Below, one piece after another: positions 14,401 through 25,730 of a stretch of DNA of 64,000 bases. Positions within the stretch are counted from its first letter, which is position 1. Each line of letters opens with the position of its first letter. Source of the stretch: Tetranychus cinnabarinus. Its lineage: Eukaryota > Arthropoda > Arachnida > Trombidiformes > Tetranychidae. A program made the translations under genes and the position numbers. The stretch spans positions 14,089,001 to 14,153,000 of the forward strand of contig WHVY01000002.1 of NCBI GenBank assembly GCA_022266195.1, written 5' to 3'. The notes beneath the pieces were generated by a model, which had not been told where the DNA came from, searched no databases, and saw nothing but the letters and a program-made list of their open reading frames with translations.

Positions 14401-17400
14401 TCTTAAGATGTTTACAATTGTATTAAGAATAGTTAATCAGAGCATTACTCGGTTCAAGTTAATCTCTAGAAAACGAGAAAATTGTTGATGCACAGTTGTA
14501 ACCAATTGCACCATCAGAAAAGTTTCTCCGATTTCAGTCCAAGATTATGAGCTTTTATACTCAAATCCCAAAAGCAATTAAGACTTATGTTTTCAAGTAT
14601 AATTAAGTTTCCTTAAGTGATAGAACTGCAATATTACTTTAAAAAAAGGAAAGGAAAAAATAATTTGAATAATCAATTCATCAGTTATTCAGTTTATCAC
14701 ATAATTTAGATAATGACTTCAATATCGTTAAATTGATATAGCAAATGATTCCGATGACCTTTCACAGAAAGTTTCAATTTAGAGGATTGACACAGAAAAT
14801 GCAATTCCCTTTGAAATAACAAGCTGAAACACTATTCAAACTACAATCCATTTCATCTTCAAGTCTTTAACTCTACCATTTAGTCAGACAATCCTTATAA
14901 ATTGGTGAAGAGTTGCAATTGTCATTATTAAATGCAATGAAATTTCAATTACGAGTTATCAAACAATTTATCTTGTTTATCCTCTTTACTGGGAGTTTAC
15001 CTTCCAACTTGCCAGTGTTGTTTCATTTAAACTTGAATCTCTTTTTTTTCCATGAATTTTCACAAATTCCTTTTAAAGCAGTTTCTCTTTAAAGATAAAA
15101 CTCACTTTATTCTCACCATTTGCATTTCAAGTTCATTTTTGATAACATTCTCTAGATGATAACTTTCCTCCTTTGAGAACCAAAAAAGATGAAAGACAGT
15201 AATGGAAAGAACAGCGGAAAAAAAGTAAATACAAGTGATTAAAAGTTCATTGGAATGAAATCGGTTTACTTCAAGTGCACACAACAATGAATAACTGAAT
15301 AAGTCGGACACAAAAGAATAAAAGTAAAAGAAAATGGAATAAGAATAAAAGTGTTTTTTTTTGTCGACAAAAAAAAGGAAAATATTTAGGTCTACATTTT
15401 GGGTTAGACTTTTAAAGTGATGAATATTGTTTGGTGAAAACTCATGTGAATAAAAAAAACGTAAAAATGGTTTCAAATTTCATGATAAAAGATGACACGA
15501 GAAGAGACTGGAGCAACAAAAGAAGATGAAAAATGAAAATTTACTTGGAGTGATTTTTACCTTTGCTTTTCCAGTTCAATTGAAAAACTTTTACCTTCCA
15601 ACTTGAACTCCATTTCAGTTTCATTTTTATGGATGAAAAAGAGTCACAAAGAGTTTCATTATTATTATTGAACCATTATTTACAAATGCAACAAAAAAAA
15701 CCATTTTCACAATTGACTGAATCGCTTTGGTCAAAAGCAATTGAAACCATAATCTTACGAGTTTTGGCCAACAAAAAAGGAATGAATTTTTTCTTTTCCT
15801 TTTTTTTGGCTCCAAGTTCAACAAAGTTTCATTAATTTGTCATGTAATTTGAATATTGCAATCAAGGAAATTTGATACTTTTAATTAGAGCCGAGGTGAT
15901 TATGGAAATCGAGTTTATTAGAACAGTAAAGTTTCGTTTTTTTTTCTTCCAATCTTAACTTTTTCTTCTTCTCGGAGTTTCCATCAAGAAACTGTTTACC
16001 AATGAAAAGATGATAATTTCATGTTGATGACAAGTTACTTGATAATGTTTCAAATGATTTTACAGTTAACCTTCAATTGTAATGAAAGTCAGTCAAGTTT
16101 AACCTTTTAATTAATCTTTCAGAAAAGGTTAATCAATGGTTTTAAGCAATTCCAAGACAATGCAATTTAATTGAAGAGTAAATTTGTTCAACCTTTTCGT
16201 TTAATTGCTCTTCTCTCGACATTTTATTGTCTCTCATTTGGCCACCTTTTCCATGTTAACTGATATCAACTTTACTTTAACAGTAAAACCTTTATCTGTT
16301 GAAATATCAACTTCCCAATCGACTCATAAAGTTGGTCTTAAATCAACATTTACTTGTACAACACATGGCTCCAGGCCACCGGCCATCATTTCATGGTACA
16401 TCAACAACAGAACTCTTCCATATTCAAGGTAATTTTGTTTCATGTTTGGTTACATTTTTTCGAAAAAGTGGAAAATTTCGATTCTAAACTCGACTCAGTT
16501 TATGAGTTTTTTGTCCAACAAATTATTTTAAGTCATTTTTGGAAAAGTCGTTTCAAATGTTTATTAACAACATTAAAGTTGAGTTTTGAGTTTTGCCATC
16601 AAAATGTTGTCTTTTGTTGGACAATTTAGAGAATCCAGTTTTGTTTTTTTTTCTCGTCGAAGTATTTTTCATGATGATTCTCAATGGAATAACTTTTCTT
16701 TTTTTTCTTTCTTTTTCTTTCTTTTCTATCAATCTTTTTCTTCTTTTCAGGGAAAGTTATTCAGATGATGGAAACTATTCAAGTAGCATATTGGAATTGA
16801 CCAATTCAAGATCATTGGATGGTTCAGTGCTCATCTGTCGAGCTGTAAATAAACGCCTTGCTGGGTCAACATTACAAGATGAACTTAAGCTTGACATTAA
16901 ATGTAAGATTCAATGAGAGTTATGTCATGGAAAATTTATTGTTATCTTTTTTATGCAGAATCATGAAAATCTCAACTTTTATTTTCTTTTTGTTTCATAG
17001 ATTCTCCAGTTTGCAAAGACAATCAAAGAGTCAATTATCCAGCATCCATTGGTGAACTTGTTGACATTACATGTGAGGTTATTGCCAATCCCAATCAAGT
17101 GACCTTTACTTGGACCAAAAAACACAACGAAACAAACTATTCAAATTTACAATCAAATTCATTATCATTCTTATCTGAACCGATGACCGCAACATGGCCA
17201 ACATCGATGGCAACATCAACTAGTCGACCAATTAGTACAAATATAATTAAATCCGTTTTAAAAGTTAATGTTGAATCAACAAGTGACTTTGCTGTTTACA
17301 CTTGTTTAGCTGAAAATGTGATTGGAGGAAACCTGGAGCCTTGTTCATTCACCATTGAACCTCAAGGTTTGATTTATTTTATTTTTCATCATTTCCATTG

Positions 17401-20400
17401 AAAAAGATCAACTATTCATTCAATTGAAAAGCCACTTTTCAAAGGTTAAACAACTGATCACCATGCAAGAACTCAAAGTTACCAAATTTAGTTTTCATGA
17501 CAAATTCAAGTTCTTTTCATTCAAACGTCAAACCTAAAGCATAAAAATATTTTGTAGATGCATTCAGGTTATGACAAAAATTTGATTTTCTCAAGAGTTT
17601 ACAGCTAATGGTTCTCTATTCTCGAAACAAAGAGCATCGCTGAAAAAGCAAACCTTCAAATCTTTAGCTCGCACCATAAGAAGGGTCTATGATAGCATAG
17701 TGCGAGACCTTTATAATTTCAGTCAAATAAGTCGAATTTCATTGTAAATTTCATGTTGTTATCATGCTTTGCCAACCATCTATCTACGATTTCTTAAACT
17801 GCTTTTTCGATGCTTACCATGCTATTCGCACCATGATAAAAGTTTTGCTTCAAACTGAATAATGAGGTGAAAGTTTTACGGTTATTTTTCTCATTAACGA
17901 ATATGTTCTACAAAGATTTTGAATGAGGTAGTGTAATTAATTATTTCTTTATTAGTAAAAACAATCTTCAAGCTGGTGAGTTGATTTAATCGTCAGATAG
18001 AAGATTATTGAATGTTATTATAAAATTATTCATCTGATTTAGGAAAATAGTTTATTGTTGTTACTACATTATGACCTATGGCCATATGACCTTTAGAATC
18101 CTCTCAAAGTCTTGCTCAATTCAAATTATTTCAATTTTCAATCATACTGCAGAGCTATAGCTTATCTATTAATTTTGATTATGGCGTTCGCATTATATTA
18201 TGGACCTAACCATCATAACTGATAATAACAATGACACATTAACTGAGTATTAACTATTAACACAAATAACAATATTAATGACAAATAAATGACTTTAATT
18301 TGCTTAAGCTTTTTAAAAGTTGTACAAAATTTTGACGAAAATAATTCCTGAATGCATCGATCAAACCTCTCCAATTCAAGTTCTTCAGATTCGATCCCAT
18401 CATGTTCAAGGCTGAATTATTCAATGTAAGATGTGCCATGATAGGTATGTGGTCGCTGGTACCTTGATGATCTGACACATCATCAATGGTGGAGATTGAT
18501 AAGTTTTGTGTTATCATTACATAACATGTCATTACATAATCATAACGCCATTGAGGTCCATCGTGGTGGTAATACGTTGGTGCCAGATCCACCGTATTCA
18601 ATTTGAAGATTCTAAATATTTGAGTCAAACTCCTATCGTGGTTGCCATCCCGGGTAATGTCAGCATTGAAATCGCCCACTACCACGATTCCTTGCTATGG
18701 ATCGTACTTGATATCATCGGCGTCGAGACCACCGCACTTCAATCCAATAATTGAGGCCCTAAATAAATTCAAAAAATCGTGGTCCACCACATCCAAAACC
18801 CTATAACAATTGATGAAACCGAATTACTTAGATCAGCGAGTGTCCAACATTAAAGTAATGAAAAAAGTTTGGTTCGCGAACGAACAAGCAGGCACAGTTC
18901 ATTAATGGATATGTTTCCCTTTGTGGGTGCCTTGTTTCACGAGCACAGTCGGCTCTATTCTGGGAATAGAGAACCTGGTTCGGCACTTCTTGCAAACCAA
19001 TTAAAACTAGTGTCCCGAGGTTAAGCATTCTGTTTGCCAAAGCTCGCACTGGGCACATATTAATATGATCATGTCGCAAATTAAGAGATCTTCGAATTTA
19101 TCGCATGAAGCCGAGTCATAGAAAAGAATTGAATTAAATGTTGAGAGGCGAGTTCGCGAACTCAAGTAGAGAGACTCAAGCTACGACTACACTAATTTGT
19201 ATTTTTTCATTTTTCTCTCGTGAAAAATCGATACGTTATGACGGTATCATCGTCCTAGAAACGAACTTATTTCAGAAAAACCAAGTCGTTCCTATATCTA
19301 CTGTTAGGTTTTTTCGTAAAGCCTCATAAGATTTTTACAAAGAATTGATTCTTCATCGGTGGACATCACTAATCAACAAAATTAAAGGAAAACAACAAGA
19401 TGAGATATAATAGATAAGATTTGTTATTGCATCATTAACACCACAACATCATTCAAATCAAACTTAAAACTGCCCTTAGAGATGATTTTTGAATTCTTTG
19501 AATAGCATGATATTATGATATTATGATTATAATATAATGATAGAATACTTGTTATATGAATGCACATGAAGAAACAGTTAGAATCCTCTTCACACGTTAT
19601 CAAGTGTCTTATTAATCGAAATGGGGTGTATTTCCATGTTATTTTTTCAAAATATTTCAGTAATCACATGTCCTAAGAAAAAACTGATTTGAACCATGTT
19701 AAGATTAATGGCTATTTTTACGAAAACGGCTTAGAAGAACATAACAAGTAAAGAACAAGTTTGTTCTTAGCCAAAGCAGAGTACGATTTGAGCTCATAAG
19801 TAGACACAACAGTGTCCATTGCTCAGTGAAAACTTCTTATATTGTGTTTGAGGACAAACTAATAATAATAACCAATGATTTCTTGCAAACCATAACTCTG
19901 ATCCTAACAGCGATAAGCGATTGGATGCATAAAAATTTCAAGTTTTGACTTTAGTTTCACACGTTTGTCGCACGCGCTACTCTTCCAGTTTCGGTATCCA
20001 ACATTGGACCCACTTCCGATGGATTTCATTAGCATGTTAAACAAAAAAATCTGGTGCATAATACATGAATAATATTATGTGATATATTTATAAATTACTG
20101 CTTATATTGACATTAATATTAATAATAAGAGACAGAAAGAATCTGTTGCAGCATTACTCAGGAATAACCTTCTAAAGTTACTGAATACTGGATCGACCAG
20201 TAGAATGATACTGATAAATCAAAGACAATTAAAGTCGACATTCAATTTTTTTCTTGAATGTTGAAACTAAATTTTTGCAAGTGTAATTATCTTGAAAATT
20301 AATTTTCTCTCACTAAAAGACAAAAATATCCAACTTTAAATGAACATTAGAATTGGATTTTTGTACAAAAATAACTTCTTCTTCTGTATTATTGGATGCT

Positions 20401-23400
20401 GCCTTGATAATCATTGAATCGGTATTCCTCGTGAGACTCGAGTTTCAATTTTAATGAAAATGAATACAACAAAAATGTAACTTTAAATGAAATGTTTCAA
20501 AGTGAATAGACAGCTAAATGAGTAAAGAAAAGTTTAGTCGTAAATTACATGATTAACTTTGATTGAGAAAAATGGTCAACAAATGGAGTTGACTAAAGAT
20601 GAAAATGTTATTCCAATAGTAAACAATAACATTTTCATCATCATTCCATTGAAATGTTTAACCAATTTCAACCATTAAAGGCTTTTACAGGCTAACAAAA
20701 TGAAGTTGATTGATAAAGAAATGATTTTCTGTTTTTCTTCTTCTTTCTTCCTTTTTTTTCCATCTGATCTTTAACAATGTTCAAGTTGCCTTCTGAAAAC
20801 AGGGAAAAATGATGATGATGATGGTGATGATGATGATAAGCAAAAGATGGTTCACTGTTGGATAATAACATTAGATGTTAGTTAACTGTCAGGCCAAGAC
20901 AGTTTACAATAAATCTCACATTTTCTTGATGATTTTTCTTCTTCTTCTTCATCTTGTTATTTTCTTATTTATTTTTATTCCTTTTTCGTCTTCTTCTTCC
21001 TCGCCATTCGTTCATGGTGTTTTATGCCTTTTCCTTCATTTTCCCTTCTCTAAGTGAATCCAGACATTGACCATTGGTCACGGCACAATCAATTAAATCA
21101 GATTGAATCGCAACACCAATTCAATCAATCAGAATACAACTTTTGTCTTTACCATTAAAGCTAATTAACTCAAAAGCAAATAATGTTTTTTTTCAAACAT
21201 TAATACAAATAGAATGTAAAAGTTGATCGAAGCAAACATTCAATAAAACCTTTTGACCTTTTACCCATTTCAATAATAATATTCAAGAGAAGAAAATTTT
21301 TATCAATTTTTTCGAAATTCATGAAAATTCTGTGCAATTGATTCGAGTTTTGATCTTCTTTTTCTATTTGATTAGTGTTGTTGCGTTTTTGGTCTTCTTC
21401 ATGATTAGATTGTAATTATGAGTTGATCAGTTGGAAAATTAATTTTTCTTAAACATTTTTTATTTTCTTTACAATTTTCTTTTCTTCTTCTTCTAATGAT
21501 TATTCAGATCCTCCTGCTAAACCCAAATACTGTTCAATTATGGAGCGTGAAGAGCATCTTTCAATAGATTGTATTCCTGATCAGGTTTCATCTCCAGTTG
21601 ATTATTATATTCTTGAAGCTTATTCGGATGAAAACGATAATAATAATGGCGGACAACTGCTTCTGGATAAAGTTAATGAAACAGTTTTACCTGTCTTCCA
21701 ATTGACCAATTTAGAGTCCAATGGTTCTTATATTTTGGTTACTTATGCTGTTAACAAAATTGGTAAAAGCAGTGAACTGATAATACCATTAAGGAAAGCT
21801 AAATCTACCTCTTCACATCTTCACGTACCAAGTGTAAAAGGTAACAACAATAATGATGAACCAGAAAAAAAAGTGTTGCGAATTATAATCAAAGCAAGTG
21901 ATAATAGAGACAAAAAAGAAGCAACAAAATAGCCAAGTGCTGATGGTGCAAGTGCAAACAGTCTGTGTCATTCACCTGCATCAACTTGTCACAATCTTCC
22001 AAAGCTGACCTTAGTAAACCAGTTGACCTAAAATTTTAACACTAATCAATCAGCACATGATCCAACTGCAAACTAATTGCAACAGAAGCGATGAGTTGAA
22101 GAGGCTTTGTACATAAAGTAAACCAAAAACTCGGATACAGAAATATCTCGACTTTCTTTGTCTTATTTTGTACAATTTTTACTCACTTTTCTCATCATTT
22201 GCATTTTTCATTTGAAAAGAAGGAAAGATGAGAAGATGAGGAGGATAATGAAATGATGAGATGAGATTAAAGGAAAAGGAAAAGATGTTTTCTGTTTCAC
22301 TCAACCTTCATATGAATACCATTTAGCGTTTCATTTTTTAGAGAAATTTCGTTTCTTTTGATCTTCTTTTCGATTACATAATGAACATTATCATCTCTGG
22401 GCTCATTGATAGTTGTAATTTCAATATACCTTGTTGACTTGTTTCTTCAAAGGCTTTAAGATTTTTCATTTTTAATAGTTTTTCTTGGACTTGTTAAAGC
22501 GATTCTTTTTGTTTGGTCTTTCTTGGTGATCGATGTTGAATAATTTGAGTGAATCGACGCCAAGATAATCAATCTTTATTGTTGGCGACAAAGAAAAATG
22601 TTGAAAATGAAAACTTGTAAAGACAAGTTGAAAGTCTTAAGGTTGACCCAATAAAGTTGCTACACTATGGAGACACTTTTTATGCAAATAAGGATTGCTA
22701 ATGATGATGCACTTTTAGCACTTGGCTGTCCTGCTAATTAACTTTAATTATTTTGCTTGACTTTAAGTTAAACCTTTTTTCTTTGCCATCACAGTTTAAA
22801 GTCAAGCTAATGAATTATGTTTAATTAACTAACTTACTTTGCTTACCATTTTGTTGTCTTTAATTAGAAACTGAAATTATAACTGTAAAGGATCCAATCA
22901 GTCCCATGTTTGGAACTTTATCAATTTTATTAATGTTGGTATCATCCGTTATTTTATCAATTTTGTGCCTTCTCATTATCCTTATCCGATGTAAATTAAA
23001 TAAAAAAAACGACAAACAGAAACAATTAAGGTAAGTTTACTATTATGGTTATTTACGGTTCAATTCAAGTTGCTCAGTCAACTTCAAGTAAAGTCATGAG
23101 TGTTGTCAACCCATTGGATTATTTTGCATTATTCACCATTCATTCAGCAATTATTTGCTGAATTTCGCCATTCCCTATTAAACATTTACTGTCACTTACA
23201 AATCACTTGCATTTGTTAGCGATGAAGATTTTTGCTTGCCACATTCAGCTATTCACTATTCCCAGAATTCCAATAGCACGAACTCGAATTCAATCTGAAC
23301 AGTTTTCGCATTTCTAACGATACCTGTATTATCATCTGTTAACTATGTAGTAACCCGGCTTCGCGTTATCCCCAGTTTCCATTTTAGGCTTAATAAAATG

Positions 23401-25551
23401 ATTCGGTAATATTTGGTGATTTTTCTTTATGAATTTCAGTAGAATAGATTTTAAACAATATTTCATACAAATATTAGAAGTCATTGGCCATTCTTGATGC
23501 AATTGAGAGAAGCCATAACTTCGTCTTTTAATCTGACCAAAAGGACTAGTAATTGCCATAATTGAACGATTATCTTTAACTTTAAATTCATTTCCCAGCG
23601 TAGAATCTAGCATTACTCCGTTGACTTGCTTGAATCCGTTTGAGGGTTTCAGATTCATGCTCAACTTTTTGTCCAAAGTTTTTATTATAATTAAAATCAA
23701 GCAATTTAGATGGACAATAACTGATATTACCAGTGGTTCCATATTTACCAATTTTCCAGCACTAAATGGTTATAGCCTTTGCATTGAAGGAAAATAAAAA
23801 ATTAGATTTCCCTGTTTTCTGTTGCGCTTGGGTTAATTCCCATCTCACATTTCATTGTTTTACTAATCCTAACCACTTGAGTTTTGATGAAGAATATGAT
23901 GAAAAGCTGATTAATATCTATAACAATGATGAAGAATTGATCATTATCCATTTTGGCAACTCTTTAAAAGATAATCAACTAAATTAGATCGAAAATCATC
24001 CAAGATAATCTTTCTATTCATTTTCCCGGTCTTGATCAAGGTTGATTAGGCTTTGATTATGGCTGACAATTGTTTCATCATAAAGATCTTCCAATAATCC
24101 AGGATCTCCCCAAGCATCATGGAATAGTTTTTAAAGATTAATTAACTCACGTGTTTCATATCTAATCTGAATAAACAGTTTACTCAACTGCTGTATTCAA
24201 TCAAGTTTCAGGTTCAAAACTATTAGCCTTTACCTTAGCGCTGATAGAAAAGATTGAAAACTCGATAAAAGATTGTCTATTGTGTTGGAAGTGACATTTT
24301 ACGGATTTAAAGTCATTTCAACACTAGTCTCTACTCATTTTAAGAAAATCAAAGTTCATTTCTTTCATGTTTTTTTCTTCTTCAGAGCAAAGTGACATGA
24401 ACAGTTTTGCCAATAATGTTTCGGGTTCAATATTTGGAAATATTTTTGTCTTGCTATCGGTTATTGATGATTATTAATAAATGTGCAAACTCAACCGGAA
24501 TTTTAAGTGATTGTTTTCAAGCAACAAAATCAATCAATAACAAATGTCATAGCAAAAAATCGATTGGAAACAAATTCATGCAACACACTGAGTTGATACT
24601 TTTTGATGACTTTACTTGATTTCATCTTAAAACAGAAACAGTTTGAGTAAAGCTATTAAACAAGTCAGACTTACAGTTTTACTTGAATTGACTGAATCCC
24701 AGTTATCTTTCAGTTATTTTACATTATTATTGTAACGAGAAATCGATGAAATTTGAAATAATTGAATCTCTATTGACGAGTGATTCAAGTTGAACCAGTC
24801 ATTTGTAAACGATTCATGAAGAGACAGTTTAAATTGTTTAAGTCTTTAATCTAATGACTTTACCAACATCTTGAGCTGAGAAAATTGTTCAATTCAATTG
24901 TCAGATGATGGTTACTATTAAAAGCAAATTAATATTACAATGATAATTTCCTGTTCATTTAATGTAAAAAAACTGGAAATGTTCAGCAATTGTAATTTTC
25001 CAGTTAATAGGATTGAATAAATTGAGCAAGCTTACAAATTATTAACTCTTGAATCGTTTAAAAATGAAATTTTCATCAAATTACTTTTCATATTTTCTAA
25101 CTTGAATTTATGTTTTTCTTATTATTGTTCAGTGATAATGTTAATATTGTTGGTTTGGAAAACATATCTTTAAATTGTGAATCAAATCAAACACCTGATG
25201 TGATACCATTCAAAGAACCAGGTACATTAACATATTAATAAGTGTCTTTTCACTTGAAACTAAATCTTTTGTTTCATCTCTGCTTTTGATTAGATTTGGA
25301 TGATATCAATGAAAGTTTCAAGACTGGTGCCATTGTTATACCTGAAGCCTTTTTAACTGGAGCTTACATTCAATTTCATGGTGAAATAATTGACAACTCA
25401 CCAATTATGAAAGCTGGTGAAAATATTGCTGTAAGTGATTTAGAGATTTCCCTTTGAAAACAAATGAAAATCAAATCTTTTTTGTTTCATTATTTATCCA
25501 CAGATGATTACCAATTGTGCCCAAGAAAGCTATCGATCAACGCCTGTTTAA
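5117..25551 (+). CDS. Sidestep-family immunoglobulin cell-surface receptor, 11 visible exons, 5' end missing
   Basis: Coding exons: 5117-5446, 9734-9844, 12343-12546, 16284-16428, 16751-16902, 17001-17366, 21508-21840, 22868-23030, 25133-25221, 25294-25430, 25504-25551. All junctions are GT-AG and keep frame, giving 691 visible residues to the stop at 25549-25551. Order: V-type Ig (exon 1), Ig (exons 2-3), Ig (exons 4-5), Ig (exon 6), fibronectin-III-like (exon 7), transmembrane helix (exon 8), cytoplasmic tail (exons 9-11). Family marks include LWYKGD in Ig1, the GKPLPSLIWY start of Ig2, the SRPPAIISWY motif of Ig3 and PVCKDNQ in the last Ig. Drosophila Sidestep is an axon-guidance cue on muscle that is recognised by Beaten path. 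Known members have five Ig domains; here the fourth seems absent. The tail ends in T-P-V, a class I PDZ-ligand pattern. Family assignment is firm, the exact paralog is not. No signal-peptide exon was found. Confidence 0.85.
6565..6773. mobile_element. Foldback MITE-like element, about 209 bp
   Basis: Two arms of about 80 bases are near-perfect reverse complements around a loop of about 45 bases. The outer ends read AAAGGGTGTAACAAG on the left and its complement on the right. Each arm also contains the self-complementary block CAAG(C/T)TATAGCTTG. There is no coding capacity. Terminal symmetry and size fit a non-autonomous DNA transposon; a clear target-site duplication was not resolved. Confidence 0.75.
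7664..8152. repeat. Inverted-repeat element rich in GAACAAAAC words
   Basis: A perfect 15-base inverted repeat, GTTATGTAGTTCTTG at 7664-7678 and its complement at 8138-8152, bounds about 490 bp. Inside are degenerate copies of GAACAAAAC and its complement. Possibly a second non-autonomous transposon or decayed satellite. No coding content. Confidence 0.55.
9734..9844 (+). CDS. Sidestep-like exon 2 (N-terminal half of Ig2)
   Basis: Acceptor TTTCAG, donor GTAAAT. Encodes a segment starting VPPSKLVI and continuing to the first Ig cysteine in ALIKCIALGG. The split glycine codon joins exon 3 in frame. Confidence 0.85.
9845..12342. other. Sidestep-like intron 2
   Basis: AT-rich intron. Two long frames overlap on opposite strands at 11692-12191, but neither has recognisable similarity and both look like chance frames. 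Nothing else seen. Confidence 0.6.
12343..12546 (+). CDS. Sidestep-like exon 3 (C-terminal half of Ig2)
   Basis: Acceptor TTTTTTCAG, donor GTAAGT. Encodes GKPLPSLIWYQNEN and, further on, the second cysteine in ELKCLSHHEAYG, ending TVTLEIN, as in other Sidestep Ig2 domains. Confidence 0.85.
12547..16283. other. Sidestep-like intron 3
   Basis: AT-rich intron with many pyrimidine tracts. A 124-codon minus-strand frame at 15102-15476 is Phe/Tyr/Ser-rich and looks like a pyrimidine-tract artefact. No supported feature. Confidence 0.6.
16284..16428 (+). CDS. Sidestep-like exon 4 (N-terminal half of Ig3)
   Basis: The acceptor TTTAACAG has a weak pyrimidine tract; donor GTAATT. Encodes LKPLSVEIS, the first cysteine in STFTCTT and the family motif SRPPAIISWY. 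Confidence 0.8.
16751..16902 (+). CDS. Sidestep-like exon 5 (C-terminal half of Ig3)
   Basis: Acceptor TTTTCAG, donor GTAAGA. Encodes SDDGNYSSSILEL and LICRAVNKRL, ending LKLDIK. The next exon starts directly with the PVCKDNQ-type Ig, so the Ig4 expected after LDI is missing. Confidence 0.85.
17001..17366 (+). CDS. Sidestep-like exon 6 (last Ig domain)
   Basis: Acceptor TTTCATAG after a 98-base intron; donor GTTTGA. A whole Ig: PVCKDNQRV, cysteine in DITCEV, tryptophan in FTWTKK, second cysteine in VYTCLAENVIGG, then EPCSF. A Thr/Ser-rich insert lies in the middle of the domain. Confidence 0.85.
18275..19079 (-). pseudogene. Decayed non-LTR retrotransposon (LINE) endonuclease fragment
   Basis: Two minus-strand frames separated by stops together read as an endonuclease/exonuclease/phosphatase (APE-type) domain. 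The upstream part has LIGLQEVP, the LQE motif; the downstream part has VVVGDFNADIT (the GDFN motif) and ends with SDHIPIMAHL (the SDH motif). An in-frame TAG lies just before the GDFN segment, and the two halves are not continuous. No reverse transcriptase follows, so this is a short dead fragment lying antisense in the receptor intron. The family (RTE, Jockey or R1 type) cannot be decided from this piece. Confidence 0.8.
20811..20838. repeat. GAT trinucleotide microsatellite
   Basis: A run of GAT units interrupted once by GGT. Simple repeat in an intron. Confidence 0.75.
21508..21840 (+). CDS. Sidestep-like exon 7 (fibronectin type III domain)
   Basis: Acceptor TATTCAG, donor GTAACA. Begins DPPAKPKYC, followed by a beta-rich segment with NGSYILVTYAVNKIGKSS, typical of the FN3 F-G strands. 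The frame would stay open to 21932 if the donor were skipped, but the next exon joins in frame at 21840. Confidence 0.8.
21841..22867. other. Sidestep-like intron 7
   Basis: About 1 kb between the FN3 and transmembrane exons, AT-rich, no feature recognised. Confidence 0.6.
22868..23030 (+). CDS. Sidestep-like exon 8 (transmembrane segment)
   Basis: Acceptor TTAATTAG, donor GTAAGT. Encodes a hydrophobic helix of roughly 23 residues (LSILLMLVSSVILSILCLLI) followed by a basic stop-transfer sequence, placing the C-terminus in the cytoplasm. Confidence 0.8.
23335..24325 (-). pseudogene. Broken copy of an unidentified multi-exon gene
   Basis: Several minus-strand segments look protein-coding but are split by stops and frame changes. 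Reading along the minus strand they include AKVKANSFEPE, HDAWGDPGLLEDLYDETIVS, KYGTTGNISYCPSKLLDF and ITSPFGQIKRRSYGFSQLHQ. I cannot name the family. The first part (23811-24325) is a direct repeat of 27243-27768, which preserves related coding-like peptides. It lies antisense inside a receptor intron. Probably a lineage-specific duplicated gene that has decayed; an expressed gene with undetected introns is the alternative. Confidence 0.45.
23811..24325. repeat. Direct repeat copy A (about 515 bp)
   Basis: High identity by eye to copy B at 27243-27768, same orientation, with scattered substitutions and small indels. It covers the upstream part of the broken gene at 23335-24325. The two copies bracket the last receptor exons and the legumain gene. 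Confidence 0.8.
25133..25221 (+). CDS. Sidestep-like exon 9 (cytoplasmic tail)
   Basis: Acceptor TTGTTCAG, donor GTACAT. Encodes 30 residues including TPDVIPFK, which resembles a short PD-hydrophobic-IP motif that I recall in Sidestep-family tails. Split codons at both ends match exons 8 and 10. Confidence 0.7.
25294..25430 (+). CDS. Sidestep-like exon 10 (cytoplasmic tail)
   Basis: Acceptor TTGATTAG, donor GTAAGT. Encodes an acidic then mixed segment starting DLDDINESFKTG. No domain recognised. Confidence 0.65.
25504..25551 (+). CDS. Sidestep-like last exon with stop
   Basis: Acceptor ATCCACAG. Encodes the final 15 residues, ending RSTPV, then TAA. The last three residues T-P-V fit the class I PDZ-ligand pattern. 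Confidence 0.65.
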   Translation: MITNCAQESYRSTPV

Positions 25552-25618
25552 TTGGGATATTAGATGATTAACAGTGATAAATGAGGACCAATTTTTTGTA
25601 TTTAAAATCTTTACATAA

Positions 25619-25624
25619 TTTATT
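25619..25624 (-). terminator. Candidate poly(A) signal of the legumain gene
   Basis: AATAAA on the minus strand, about 107 bases past the legumain stop and about 70 bases from the convergent receptor stop at 25551. The two 3' ends are therefore tightly packed. Confidence 0.4.
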
Positions 25625-25730
25625 ACAAAATTATAAAAACAAATCATCCAATTTGTTGTAACAATTGATATTTTTACACATTTTATAAATCTATTAAAGA
25701 GGATAAATTTTTACTAATGAAACTGCTTAT

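Larger units (their letters stand above)
17367..21507. other. Sidestep-like intron 6
   Basis: A 4.1-kb intron that carries a decayed LINE fragment (18275-19079) and a GAT microsatellite (about 20811-20838). The rest is AT-rich without recognised content. Confidence 0.6.
23031..25132. other. Sidestep-like intron 8
   Basis: Contains the minus-strand gene remnant at 23335-24325 (separate entry). 24326-25132 shows nothing recognisable; a 70-codon plus frame at 24407-24619 has no similarity I know. Confidence 0.6.

Noticed and set aside
15102..15476. 124-codon minus-strand frame, hydrophobic
   Set aside because: Phe/Tyr/Ser-rich reading of pyrimidine tracts with no signal peptide pattern or similarity.
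23766..23987. 73-codon plus-strand ORF
   Set aside because: Lies antisense to the coding-like remnant and its repeat copy; the minus-strand peptides are the better reading.
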